Of a DNA stretch of 64,000 nucleotides, positions 25,847-34,649 are shown in pieces (position 1 is the stretch's first letter; every line of letters begins with the position of its first letter). Source of the stretch: Eubacterium_B sp034180045 (GTDB lineage Bacteria; Bacillota; Clostridia; Peptostreptococcales; Anaerovoracaceae). Location: assembly GCA_034180045.1 (NCBI GenBank), contig JAXFOY010000002.1, positions 17,701 to 81,700 of the forward strand, in the 5' to 3' direction. The position numbers and the translations under genes are program-made. The notes under the pieces were generated by a model. That model saw only the letters and a list, made by a program, of their open reading frames with translations. It had not been told where the DNA came from and searched no databases.

Positions 25847-26887
25847 ATGTTGAATTTTTTATCAGCAAAGGATATGGGAATAGATCTTGGGACAGCTAAT
25901 ACCTTGATTTATATTAAGGATAACGGAATTGTTCTAAATGAACCGTCGGTTATAGCTTTGGACAAAAGGCGTAATATTACGATTGCGGTAGGGGATGACG
26001 CCAAGGAAATGATAGGGAAGGCACCTTCTAACATTATGGTTGTCAGACCTCTTCAGGATGGTGTTATTTCAGATTTTGACAGAACCGGCGATATGCTTAA
26101 GGCATTTATAGACAAGGCGGTCGGAAATAAAATTAAAAATTTCAGAGTTGTTGTAGGTGTACCGAGCGGTGTTACAGAGGTAGAAAAACGCGCTGTAGAA
26201 GGTGTTGTCAGACAAATGGGAGCATCGGAAGTATATATATTGGAAGAACCTATGGCGGCGGCTATCGGTGCGGGTCTTGATGTCGACAGCTCAACTGCGT
26301 GCATGATTTGTGACATAGGCGGCGGAACCACCGATATTGCCATCATAGCTTTAGGCGGTATTGTTGCAAGCACATCGATAAGACATGCCGGAGACAAGTT
26401 TAACGATGCAATTATTCAATATGTACGTAAGAGATACGCGCTTCTGATAGGTGAGAAAACAGCCGAAATGCTTAAAATTGAAGCCGGAGCGGCTTGTCTT
26501 GATGTAGATGAGAACGGAGACGAAATAATCAAAACCGTTCAAGCCAGCGGTCGAGATATAATATCGGGATTGCCTAAGATTATTGATGTGACAAACAGAG
26601 ATATAATGTTGGGGCTTCAGGAGTCTGTGGATCTTGTAATAGACGGAATTAAAGCTACAATTGAAAAGGCACCGCCGGAAATTGCAGCTGACATTGCTTC
26701 GGAGGGTATGGTTCTGTCAGGTGGCGGAGGAATGATATACAACCTCGATAAGTTGATAGAAAAAAGAACGGGAATTAAGGCTGTAGTAGCAGAAAATTCT
26801 TTTGAATCAGTAGCACTGGGAACGGGAATGAGTCTAAATAACATAGAAACCCTAAAGATTCATGCTTCAAGTGTAAAAAGAAGATAG
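25847..26887 (+). CDS. mreB: Rod-shape determining protein MreB
   Basis: Actin-like filament protein that guides lateral wall synthesis. It opens with MGIDLGTANTLIYI, the first phosphate-binding motif. EEPMAAAIGAGLDV, DIGGGTTDIAII and SGGGGMIYNLD are the later actin-fold motifs. The 346 residues are family length. ACGGAGGTAAAATA precedes the ATG. It begins the mreB-mreC-mreD-PBP2-minD run. Its relation to Mbl or MreBH paralogs cannot be told here. Confidence 0.96.
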   Translation: MLNFLSAKDMGIDLGTANTLIYIKDNGIVLNEPSVIALDKRRNITIAVGDDAKEMIGKAPSNIMVVRPLQDGVISDFDRTGDMLKAFIDKAVGNKIKNFRVVVGVPSGVTEVEKRAVEGVVRQMGASEVYILEEPMAAAIGAGLDVDSSTACMICDIGGGTTDIAIIALGGIVASTSIRHAGDKFNDAIIQYVRKRYALLIGEKTAEMLKIEAGAACLDVDENGDEIIKTVQASGRDIISGLPKIIDVTNRDIMLGLQESVDLVIDGIKATIEKAPPEIAADIASEGMVLSGGGGMIYNLDKLIEKRTGIKAVVAENSFESVALGTGMSLNNIETLKIHASSVKRR

Positions 26888-26905
26888 TAGGAAGTGAGAA
26901 CGCAA

Positions 26906-27715
26906 ATGAAATTCATAAAGGAACATAAATTGATAAGCGTGTTGCTTTCGTTGTTATTTGCGGCAATAATAATTTTAAGTTTGACATTTACTTTGGGCAG
27001 TTCAGGAAACGGATTTTTCAATCGCATATATGTTTCGATAGAAAAACCTATGACATATTTGGGAACTGCGCTCAAGGACAATTTGGGAGGCATTTTTTCA
27101 TATCGCAAGATTATGAAAGAAAACGAAGAACTTAAAGAAGAAAACAATAAATTAAAACAACAAGTGAATCAACTTACACTCACGGCAAATGAACTGCAAA
27201 ACCTAAAGTCGCTGGCGAAAGCCCTAAACTACGACTTTATAAAAGGTGAAACCGACATCACAACAGCAAATGTTATTTCTTTTGACAGCGCAAATTGGAC
27301 AAACACTTTTATTATAGATAAAGGCAGCGAAAGCGGAATAAAAAAAGGTTGTGTTGTGATTTGCGGGCAGGGACTTGTAGGAAAGATTAGTGAAACAGGG
27401 AAAAACTGGTCCAAAATAGTGCCTATAGTTGACGAGTCGAGCAGGATAAGTTTTTGTGCTCAGGATAACAGAAATATCACGGGAATTTTGGAGTCGGCTG
27501 AAAACGGCACTCTCTCAGGATATATGCTTGATAATAAAGCCGATATAACAGAAGGTGATATGATAATTACTTCCGGCATGGGCAAGTATCCCGCAGGCAT
27601 AATAATAGGCAAGATTACAAAGACAAGATATGAAAGCAATAAGCTGCTGCTTAGAGTGGAAATAAAACCGGAAACTGACTTTACATCGATTGATAAGGTG
27701 AGCGTGATACTATGA
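26906..27715 (+). CDS. mreC: Rod-shape determining protein MreC
   Basis: Extracellular scaffold that activates PBP2. One membrane helix (about residues 8-30) is followed by a coiled coil (KENEELKEENNKLKQQVNQL, about 72-91) and the beta-barrel domain with DKGSESGIKKGCVVICGQGLVGKI. ATG 26906 is chosen; an in-frame GTG at 26894 sits directly against its possible ribosome site. The stop overlaps the mreD start by four bases. Confidence 0.93.
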   Translation: MKFIKEHKLISVLLSLLFAAIIILSLTFTLGSSGNGFFNRIYVSIEKPMTYLGTALKDNLGGIFSYRKIMKENEELKEENNKLKQQVNQLTLTANELQNLKSLAKALNYDFIKGETDITTANVISFDSANWTNTFIIDKGSESGIKKGCVVICGQGLVGKISETGKNWSKIVPIVDESSRISFCAQDNRNITGILESAENGTLSGYMLDNKADITEGDMIITSGMGKYPAGIIIGKITKTRYESNKLLLRVEIKPETDFTSIDKVSVIL

Positions 27716-28215
27716 AGTTAAAGACTTATATTCTCATCTACGGAATAATTTTTCTTTTACAGCCACTGGTTGCTTCATTTTTACCAAACCGTATGAGCAT
27801 CGATCCGTTGCTATGTATAACCATTGCAATTTCAATTACTTTTCGTGAGGAACACCTTATAAAGCCAATAGTTGTAGTGGCGTTTTTTACGATATGCAAG
27901 GATTTGGTTTTTAATCAGTTTATAGGTGTGAGCCTGATTAGTCTTATAAGCGTGGTTTTCTTTGTTTTTTTTGTAAGACGAATAATAAACACAGAAAATC
28001 TGCTTACCGATGCGCTTGTGTGTGCAAGCTCAATATTGATATATAATAGCATATATTGGCTGATATATAGCTTTTTGGGTACTACATACAGCTATTTATA
28101 CATGCTTAAACGCTTGCCGCTAAGTTTAGCTATAGAAGTTATCATTACCGAAATTATGCTTTATTTCCTTATTAATAAACTTGTACAAGCACGCAGAGAT
28201 GGGTATTTTAGATGA
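27712..28215 (+). CDS. mreD: Rod-shape determining protein MreD
   Basis: A 167-residue integral membrane protein with five to six helices and little hydrophilic sequence. Sequence similarity in this family is low, but position between mreC and PBP2, size and topology make the assignment safe. It starts within the mreC stop and its own stop overlaps the PBP2 start by four bases. Confidence 0.88.
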   Translation: MKLKTYILIYGIIFLLQPLVASFLPNRMSIDPLLCITIAISITFREEHLIKPIVVVAFFTICKDLVFNQFIGVSLISLISVVFFVFFVRRIINTENLLTDALVCASSILIYNSIYWLIYSFLGTTYSYLYMLKRLPLSLAIEVIITEIMLYFLINKLVQARRDGYFR

Positions 28216-30950
28216 ATGAGCACAATAAGAAAATCGATTTAAGATATAAATATATTATAACTTTAATTATTTTATTGATGCTTGCTTTGGCAGTGCGTCT
28301 TTTTGTTGTAACCGTTATTCAGCATGAAAGTTGGAACGAAGTCGCTTCAAGACAATCTACAAAGACGATATACACCTCAGCGCCAAGAGGAAATATATAT
28401 GATAGAAACGGCAATTTATTGGCGGGTAATAAGCAAATTTTCACTGCCGTGTTCAATGCGAGCAATCTTGACGGAGATGAAATAAACAAATCGGCACTTA
28501 GCCTGATAAATAAGCTGATAGAAAACGGTGATGAATATACGGACGACTTTCCTATTTTGATGGACGGAGAAAACCGGTTCAGATATGTGTTTGACGATGA
28601 TTTAAGTAAATGGCTGAGTCGAAACGGATATAAAAGCGGTACAAGCGCCCAGCAGGTTTTTGATGCAACGAGAACCGAATATGGCATAGATAAGGAACTT
28701 GACAGATATGAAGCGATGAAGGTGCTTGAAGAGAAGCACAATGTGAGTTTACCTATCAATGTGCGCAGCATGAAGTTTATCTATACATTGCAAAAGGAGA
28801 ACTTTCTAAAAAGGTTCGGCTTTTCTGAAACCGATATAGAAAAAAATATAAGTGCCGCGGAATGTTTCAACAGTTTGAGGGACTATTTCAATATTGATAA
28901 AAAACTGAGCCAAGAGGATGCACGAAAAATATTTTTGGTCAGAAACAAAATAGTTGACAGCGGCAGTCAGAAATATATGCCGATAACCGTTGCTAAAAAA
29001 ATCAGCAAGGAAAGCGTAATTTACTTTGAAGAAAACGGTATCGACGGCGTTTCCGTGTCATCGGAAACCGAACGATATTATCCGAATGGAAAGTTGGGAT
29101 GCCATATTATAGGATACATGGGTTCTATTTCAGAAGGCGAATCCAAACATTACTCTGAAAAAGGATATTTGACTACAGATTTGGTCGGGAAAGACGGAAT
29201 AGAGGCGGCGCTCGAAGATAAGCTTCATGGCAAGGCAGGCATAAAAACCGTAGTCGTAAACAGTTCAGGTGACTATGTTTCCACCATAAGCGAAACAGAA
29301 AGTTCAAAGGGCGGCGATGTTTATCTTACCGTAGATTTGGGACTTCAGAGTGCAACGGAGCAAGCGCTGGCAAAGACTATAGAGAATATTCCAAGTTGTG
29401 ACAGCGGGGCTGCGGTGGTACTTGACGTAAAAACCTCAGATGTTTTAGCCATGGCAAGCTATCCGGACTTTGATTTGAACGCTTTTGCAGACGGAATTTC
29501 ATCAAAAGAATGGGCGGATGTGCAATCGGTAAACCCGCGAGATCCGTTTGCTGCCGCTCCGTTATATAATAATGCGACAAAGGCATCGGCGGCTCCGGGG
29601 TCGACCTTTAAGCCTATAACTTCATTAGTAGCTCTCGAATGCGGGTTGAATCCAAATCAAAGAATTTGGGATAAAGGTCATGTTGATATAGGAGGAAGAT
29701 CCTTTGGATGTTATTCCTGGAATGCCTATGGCAAAACAGACGGTTATCAAGATTTGGAATGGGGTTTGGGAAACTCGTGTAATTATTATTTTGCTTGCAT
29801 AGCGACTGGGAAAGACTGGGGCAACGGTGCTTCGCTGGGATATAGCAAGGAAATTACCATAGACGCCATTTTGCAAAGAGCCAAGGATTTGGGACTCGGA
29901 GAAAAGACAGGTATAGAAATCGGTGAAACGGTAAGAGAGCCGGTATCTGTAGAAAACAAAATGAAAAGTTATAAAATTTCTGCATGGAATGCCATATATA
30001 ATAATGCGAGAATATATTTTCCGAAGGAAGTTTATAACGATGAGAAAAAACTATACAAAAATATAGATAAAATCACATCTTGGATAGAAGAAAACCCTTC
30101 ATATGCCGAGCTTATAAAACGCGTCGATGAACAGACTGATGTAAAGAAGGAAATGGTTGAAGAATGTGCGCAAATGGTCAAGTTTGACTATTTTAATCAA
30201 GCGAGCTGGGGAACATACGACCTGTTTAACATTTCCATAGGACAGGGTGATAATAACTATACGCCTGTACAAATTGCAAATTATATTGCAAGTCTTGGAA
30301 ATCATGGGCATAGAAATAACGTTAATTTGGTTTACGGCGTTGAAGGTGAAGGTAGAACCGTAAAACCTGCTGCCAAAGATATCAAAATAAGTGATGAAAA
30401 CCGTGCGGCAGTTCTAAAGGGAATGCGAAGAGTATGTTTATCAGGAACACTGGCAACGGCACTTTCAAATTATCCCGTTGAAGTTGTCGGCAAGACCGGA
30501 ACTGCACAATATCAAGCAGTAAAGCAACCAAAAGATGAACTTGAATACATCAGAACAAACCTGGATAAGATTAATCAAAAGGCGGGGACAAACATCAGCT
30601 GGGAAGCTGCGCTGGCAAAGTCAAAGGAACTTCTAAAAAGCGATGCGAAGAAATATCCTACGGAATATGCTGCAATAGACGGTGCTTTGATAGAGTTAAG
30701 TGATCGCAAGATTAACTACGGAATAATAAATGCATATAAAGAAAGATACGAAGATTTTGCATGGATTGCGGCGATGGCACCTGCGGACGACCCTAAAATC
30801 GCTATTGTAATCATGCTTCCTGAAGGCGGACTTGCAGCGAATGCCGGAGATTCAGTAAAGGATATACTTGACGCATATTTTAAGCAAGAAGATAAATCCG
30901 GACTGCCATATAAAAATACGGATAATTTTGGAAAAAATCAATTACAATAA
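28212..30950 (+). CDS. mrdA: Penicillin-binding protein 2, elongation transpeptidase
   Basis: Class B transpeptidase that cross-links lateral wall peptidoglycan with RodA. One membrane helix (residues 14-33) precedes the dimerization domain (SAPRGNIYDRNGNLLAG) and the transpeptidase domain. The active-site motifs are Ser464-T-F-Lys467 (APGSTFKP), Ser522-C-Asn524 (GNSCNYYF) and KTGTA at 761-765. At 912 residues it is long: extra segments lie between the first two domains and after the KTG motif, as in some Clostridial PBP2s. Its glycosyltransferase partner rodA is on the other strand 780 bases further on. Confidence 0.93.
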   Translation: MNEHNKKIDLRYKYIITLIILLMLALAVRLFVVTVIQHESWNEVASRQSTKTIYTSAPRGNIYDRNGNLLAGNKQIFTAVFNASNLDGDEINKSALSLINKLIENGDEYTDDFPILMDGENRFRYVFDDDLSKWLSRNGYKSGTSAQQVFDATRTEYGIDKELDRYEAMKVLEEKHNVSLPINVRSMKFIYTLQKENFLKRFGFSETDIEKNISAAECFNSLRDYFNIDKKLSQEDARKIFLVRNKIVDSGSQKYMPITVAKKISKESVIYFEENGIDGVSVSSETERYYPNGKLGCHIIGYMGSISEGESKHYSEKGYLTTDLVGKDGIEAALEDKLHGKAGIKTVVVNSSGDYVSTISETESSKGGDVYLTVDLGLQSATEQALAKTIENIPSCDSGAAVVLDVKTSDVLAMASYPDFDLNAFADGISSKEWADVQSVNPRDPFAAAPLYNNATKASAAPGSTFKPITSLVALECGLNPNQRIWDKGHVDIGGRSFGCYSWNAYGKTDGYQDLEWGLGNSCNYYFACIATGKDWGNGASLGYSKEITIDAILQRAKDLGLGEKTGIEIGETVREPVSVENKMKSYKISAWNAIYNNARIYFPKEVYNDEKKLYKNIDKITSWIEENPSYAELIKRVDEQTDVKKEMVEECAQMVKFDYFNQASWGTYDLFNISIGQGDNNYTPVQIANYIASLGNHGHRNNVNLVYGVEGEGRTVKPAAKDIKISDENRAAVLKGMRRVCLSGTLATALSNYPVEVVGKTGTAQYQAVKQPKDELEYIRTNLDKINQKAGTNISWEAALAKSKELLKSDAKKYPTEYAAIDGALIELSDRKINYGIINAYKERYEDFAWIAAMAPADDPKIAIVIMLPEGGLAANAGDSVKDILDAYFKQEDKSGLPYKNTDNFGKNQLQ

Positions 30951-30984
30951 TCATAATTTGGGACTTAATAGAGCGGAGGAAAGA

Positions 30985-31740
30985 ATGGGAAAGGTATATG
31001 TTGTTTCATCTGGGAAGGGTGGAACCGGAAAGACAATGTTTACTGTCAATTTTGGCTCAATACTGGCAAAGCGTGGTAAAAGCGTTGTATTGATAGATTT
31101 GGATATGGGTCTGAGAAATCTTGACCTTTATTTCGGTTTAGAAAATAATGTGGTTTATGATGTCCATGATGTACTTACAGGAATGTGCAGAATTAAACAG
31201 GCGCTAATCAGAGATAAAAGATTTGCAGACTTATATATAATGGCATCTTCACCTGAGAGAAATGACGGTTATCTCACTCCGCTTCACATGAAAGTTTTAT
31301 GCGAAAAACTAAAAAATACATATGATTATGTGGTTATAGACGCACCTTCAGGAATAGACGACGGACTTGTAATCGCAAGTGCCGGAGCAGATGAGGCTAT
31401 TATTATCTCAAGTCCGGACTACTCAGCGATAAGAGATGCCGATAATTTGGATAGGCAGCTTGTATCAATGGGTGTTAATACAAGACATCTGGTAATAAAT
31501 AATGTTGAAGCAGAACTTATGGCATCAGGTTATTCACCAAAGCTTAGAGAGATAACGGCAATGTTAAAACCTAGGCTTGCGGGGGTTATTCAAGCAGATC
31601 CCAATATCAGAATCTCAACAAATCTCGGGATTCCTATCGTTTTGAAGGAAGGAACATACATCGAGGAAAACTTTAATAATATTTGCAGCCGTATTTTAGA
31701 TGTTAACAATGACGAACTCGACAAGGAATTTAGAAATTAA
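30985..31740 (+). CDS. minD: Septum-site ATPase MinD
   Basis: ParA-type ATPase that positions division inhibition. GKGGTGKT at residues 10-17 is a deviant Walker A box with both signature lysines. LIDLDMGLRNLDLYFGLEN, YVVIDAPSGID and ADEAIIISSPDYSAIRDADN match MinD closely. ATG 30985 follows GCGGAGGAAAG. The C-terminal end (about 20 residues) is acidic and lacks the basic amphipathic membrane helix typical of MinD. No minC or minE is adjacent, although Clostridia often have minCDE between PBP2 and rodA. The last 11 bases overlap the end of convergent rodA. Confidence 0.9.
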   Translation: MGKVYVVSSGKGGTGKTMFTVNFGSILAKRGKSVVLIDLDMGLRNLDLYFGLENNVVYDVHDVLTGMCRIKQALIRDKRFADLYIMASSPERNDGYLTPLHMKVLCEKLKNTYDYVVIDAPSGIDDGLVIASAGADEAIIISSPDYSAIRDADNLDRQLVSMGVNTRHLVINNVEAELMASGYSPKLREITAMLKPRLAGVIQADPNIRISTNLGIPIVLKEGTYIEENFNNICSRILDVNNDELDKEFRN

Positions 31741-32833
31741 TTTTCTTGCTGCGAACTGCAATGTTTAACACTAATGCAATAGCAAGCATGTTTGAAACTA
31801 TGGAAGAACCTCCATAGCTGAGGAAAGGCAAGGTTATCCCGGTTACAGGCATCAAGCCCATGGTCATGGCGATATTTTCGAATATCTGAAACACGAACAT
31901 TCCGATAACACCGGAAATGATTAGAGCGCCGTAAAAGTCAATGGAGTTTCTCAATATGTGCATCATGCGGAGCAACAAAACCAGATATAGTGCAATAACA
32001 AAAAAACCTCCGATAAGCCCCAACTCTTCACCCAAAACTGAAAAGAAAAAATCACTGGTCTGGACAGGTATAAAGTCCAGACTTTTTTGTGTTCCGCCGA
32101 AGAGTCCTTTGCCCCAAAAACCGCCTGAACCGATTGCTACCTTTGATTGCCATACTTGGTAGTTTCCGGGAAGTGAAAGGTTGTCGGAATGTAGAAAAGC
32201 TTCTATACGATCTTTCTGATATTGCGCCATAGAAAGATAGGCAATAGGAATAAATGCAAATATAATTGCAAAAAATTTGCCAAGTGCCTTAAGTTCTATG
32301 CCGGAAAAAAACATCATAAAAAGCCAAATTGAAGCAAACACAAGAGCGCTGCCGAAATCCTCTTTTAGAACGATTAAAATTATCGGAGAAGCAATTAAAA
32401 CGGCTTTTATCAAACATTTGAAGTTATAAAGCTCATCTTTATGCTCATTCAAGTATGATGCCATTATTAAAATAAAGAGGATTTTGACAAGTTCCGAGGG
32501 CTGTAAGGTTATAACCCTTAAATTAATCCAGGATCTTGCTGAGTTGATTTCGGTACCAAGCCCAGGGATATAAACTGTTAATAAAATTAAAATCGCCATG
32601 GGATATAGGATTTTGCGGAAATCTTTGAAAATAGTATAATTGTATTTCAGCGTAAAGAGAATGGCAATTACACCTATGATATAAGCAGCGGTTTGTACAA
32701 TTACACTTCTTGAAAAGAAACTCACGTTTATACTTGTACTTCCGATTATAAGAATGCTGATTATTGCGAAGCAAGCTACTATGCTGCAAATGATTTTGTC
32801 AACATTTTTGTATATGTATGAAAAATAGTTCAT
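31730..32833 (-). CDS. rodA: Rod-shape glycosyltransferase RodA (SEDS family)
   Basis: Polymerises glycan strands from lipid II during elongation. The 367 residues contain about ten membrane helices. The SEDS hallmarks are present: EDFGSALVF around the catalytic Asp, YQVWQSKVAIGSGGFWGKGL in the large outer loop, and MPVTGITLPFLSYGGSS near the C-terminus. The start is preceded by TTGAGGTGTAAACA on the - strand. It lies next to PBP2 and MinD but is inverted relative to them. Its promoter overlaps that of rny. RodA rather than FtsW is judged from the mre neighbourhood. Confidence 0.93.
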   Translation of the reverse strand: MNYFSYIYKNVDKIICSIVACFAIISILIIGSTSINVSFFSRSVIVQTAAYIIGVIAILFTLKYNYTIFKDFRKILYPMAILILLTVYIPGLGTEINSARSWINLRVITLQPSELVKILFILIMASYLNEHKDELYNFKCLIKAVLIASPIILIVLKEDFGSALVFASIWLFMMFFSGIELKALGKFFAIIFAFIPIAYLSMAQYQKDRIEAFLHSDNLSLPGNYQVWQSKVAIGSGGFWGKGLFGGTQKSLDFIPVQTSDFFFSVLGEELGLIGGFFVIALYLVLLLRMMHILRNSIDFYGALIISGVIGMFVFQIFENIAMTMGLMPVTGITLPFLSYGGSSIVSNMLAIALVLNIAVRSKKINF

Positions 32834-32852
32834 TGTTTACACCTCAAGATTC

Positions 32853-32882
32853 TTGACATATTGTCATAACAAACATTATAAT
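32853..32882 (+). promoter_or_regulatory. rny promoter
   Basis: TTGACA (32853-32858), an 18-base spacer and a perfect TATAAT (32877-32882). Transcription would begin near 32889. The -35 lies in a palindrome (TGACA-TAT-TGTCA, 32854-32866). Confidence 0.8.
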
Positions 32883-32904
32883 ATAGTTTGTGTAAAAATA
32901 TCAA
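32875..32904 (-). promoter_or_regulatory. rodA promoter, sharing the -10 with rny
   Basis: Read on the - strand: TTGATA (32904-32899), an 18-base spacer and a perfect TATAAT (32880-32875). Its -10 overlaps the rny -10 over four bases within ATTATAAT (32875-32882), so polymerase can occupy only one direction at a time. Confidence 0.72.
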
Positions 32905-32964
32905 GGTGTATTATATTTGATGGACCTTTCGTACATAAGATAAAGATATAAAGGAGGTGCTTCA

Positions 32965-34515
32965 ATGACTCCAGGAACTGTGATTTTAATAGTTGTTGTG
33001 TGTGTAGTTGCCCTGGCACTGGGGCTTTTGATCGGATATATTTACAGAAAAAATGTAAGCGAAAAAATCATCGGAAATGCTGAACAAATTGCGCAAAATT
33101 TGATTTTAGACGCGGAAAAAAAATCTGAAACTATTGAAAAAGAAATCACACTAGAGGCCAAAGAGGAAGCTCATCGTGTTAGAAACGATGTAGAAAAAGA
33201 AGTAAGAGAGAGAAGAAATGAGTTGAGCCGTTCGGAAAGGCGATTGGCACAGAAAGAGGAAACGGTAGACCGAAAGCTCGACGGAATTGAAAAAAAGGAA
33301 GAGGTTTTAGCAAAGAAGCAAATTGAAATAGACGAACAAAAAAAGGAACTTGATTCATTTTTAGAAAAAAAGATTGTCGAACTTGAAAGAATTTCGGGAC
33401 TTACATCTGATGATGCAAAACAGCTCTTGCTAAAAGAAATTGAGAAAGATGTAAGGCATGACGCTTCTTTGATGATTAAGGATATAGAAACTAAAGCAAG
33501 GGAAGAAGCGGAGGTTAAGGCTAAAGATATTATAGTCGGAGCCATTCAGCGCTGCGCTGCCGATCAGGTTGCGGAATCGACCGTTTCAGTTGTACAGCTG
33601 CCTAATGACGAAATGAAGGGCAGAATCATCGGTAGAGAAGGAAGAAACATCAGAGCCATAGAGACGCAGACAGGTGTAGATTTAATAATAGATGACACAC
33701 CGGAAGCGGTAATTGTTTCATGTTTTGATCCTGTGAGAAGAGAGATTGCCAGACTTGCACTTGAGAAGCTGATTACGGACGGAAGAATTCATCCTGCACG
33801 CATCGAAGAGATGGTTGCAAAGGCAACAAAAGAAGTAAACAGCATAATCAAATCAGAGGGTGAGAGAGCTACATTTGAAGTAGGTATACATAATCTTCAT
33901 CCGGAACTCGTTAAGCTGCTTGGACGCTTAAGATACAGGACATCTTATGGACAGAATGTACTCAATCATTCAATTGAAGTTGCTCACTTGGCAGGATTGA
34001 TGGCGGGAGAACTGGGACTTAACGTAAAACTTGCTAAGAGAGCCGGTTTACTCCACGATATCGGTAAGGCATTGGATCACGAATTTGAGGGAACCCATGT
34101 GGATATCGGACTGACAGTACTTAAGAAATACAAGGAGAGCGAAGCTGTTATCAACGGAATGGCAGCCCATCACGGCGATTACGAACCACAGACTGCCGAA
34201 GCCGTTCTAATTGCAGCTGCCGATGCTTTGTCAGCAGCAAGACCCGGCGCTCGCAGAGAGACTTTGGATGTATATATAAAGAGGCTTGAGACTCTCGAAA
34301 ACATTGCCAATACGACTCCCGGAGTTGATAAGTCATTTGCGATTCAGGCAGGTAGAGAAATACGCATAATTGCAAATCCTAATGAAATCGGAGATGACAG
34401 CATTGCACTTTTAGCAAGGGAAATTTCAAAGAAAATAGAATCTGAACTGGAATATCCGGGACAGATTAAAGTCAATGTTGTGAGAGAAACACGAGCAATC
34501 GATTACGCAAAATAA
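32965..34515 (+). CDS. rny: Ribonuclease Y
   Basis: Membrane-anchored endoribonuclease that starts mRNA decay in Firmicutes. A single N-terminal helix (about residues 4-27) is followed by a long coiled coil rich in Glu and Lys (about 30-180), a KH domain (IGREGRNIRAIETQTGVDLI) and an HD domain (HSIEVAHLAGLMAGELG, then LLHDIGKALDHE near 364). The 516 residues are standard. AAAGGAGGTGCTTCA precedes the ATG. Confidence 0.97.
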   Translation: MTPGTVILIVVVCVVALALGLLIGYIYRKNVSEKIIGNAEQIAQNLILDAEKKSETIEKEITLEAKEEAHRVRNDVEKEVRERRNELSRSERRLAQKEETVDRKLDGIEKKEEVLAKKQIEIDEQKKELDSFLEKKIVELERISGLTSDDAKQLLLKEIEKDVRHDASLMIKDIETKAREEAEVKAKDIIVGAIQRCAADQVAESTVSVVQLPNDEMKGRIIGREGRNIRAIETQTGVDLIIDDTPEAVIVSCFDPVRREIARLALEKLITDGRIHPARIEEMVAKATKEVNSIIKSEGERATFEVGIHNLHPELVKLLGRLRYRTSYGQNVLNHSIEVAHLAGLMAGELGLNVKLAKRAGLLHDIGKALDHEFEGTHVDIGLTVLKKYKESEAVINGMAAHHGDYEPQTAEAVLIAAADALSAARPGARRETLDVYIKRLETLENIANTTPGVDKSFAIQAGREIRIIANPNEIGDDSIALLAREISKKIESELEYPGQIKVNVVRETRAIDYAK

Positions 34516-34536
34516 AGACGACAGCACTGAATTACC

Positions 34537-34565
34537 AAGACTCCCCGAAGACGGGGAGTCTTTTG
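34537..34565 (+). terminator. Terminator of rny
   Basis: An 11-base perfect stem (AAGACTCCCCG, 34537-34547, with CGGGGAGTCTT, 34552-34562) and a T-run. Confidence 0.9.
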
Positions 34566-34649
34566 TTCACTGCTGAATACTCATAGCGAACATGCAGACG
34601 ATATAGATGACTTACTATACGGATAGTTTGCAGCATGATGGGGAAAAGA

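Noticed and set aside
30868..30984. Upstream in-frame extension of MinD
   Set aside because: The added 39 residues are frame-shifted PBP2 sequence; ATG 30985 has GCGGAGGAAAG just before it and yields the standard MinD start.
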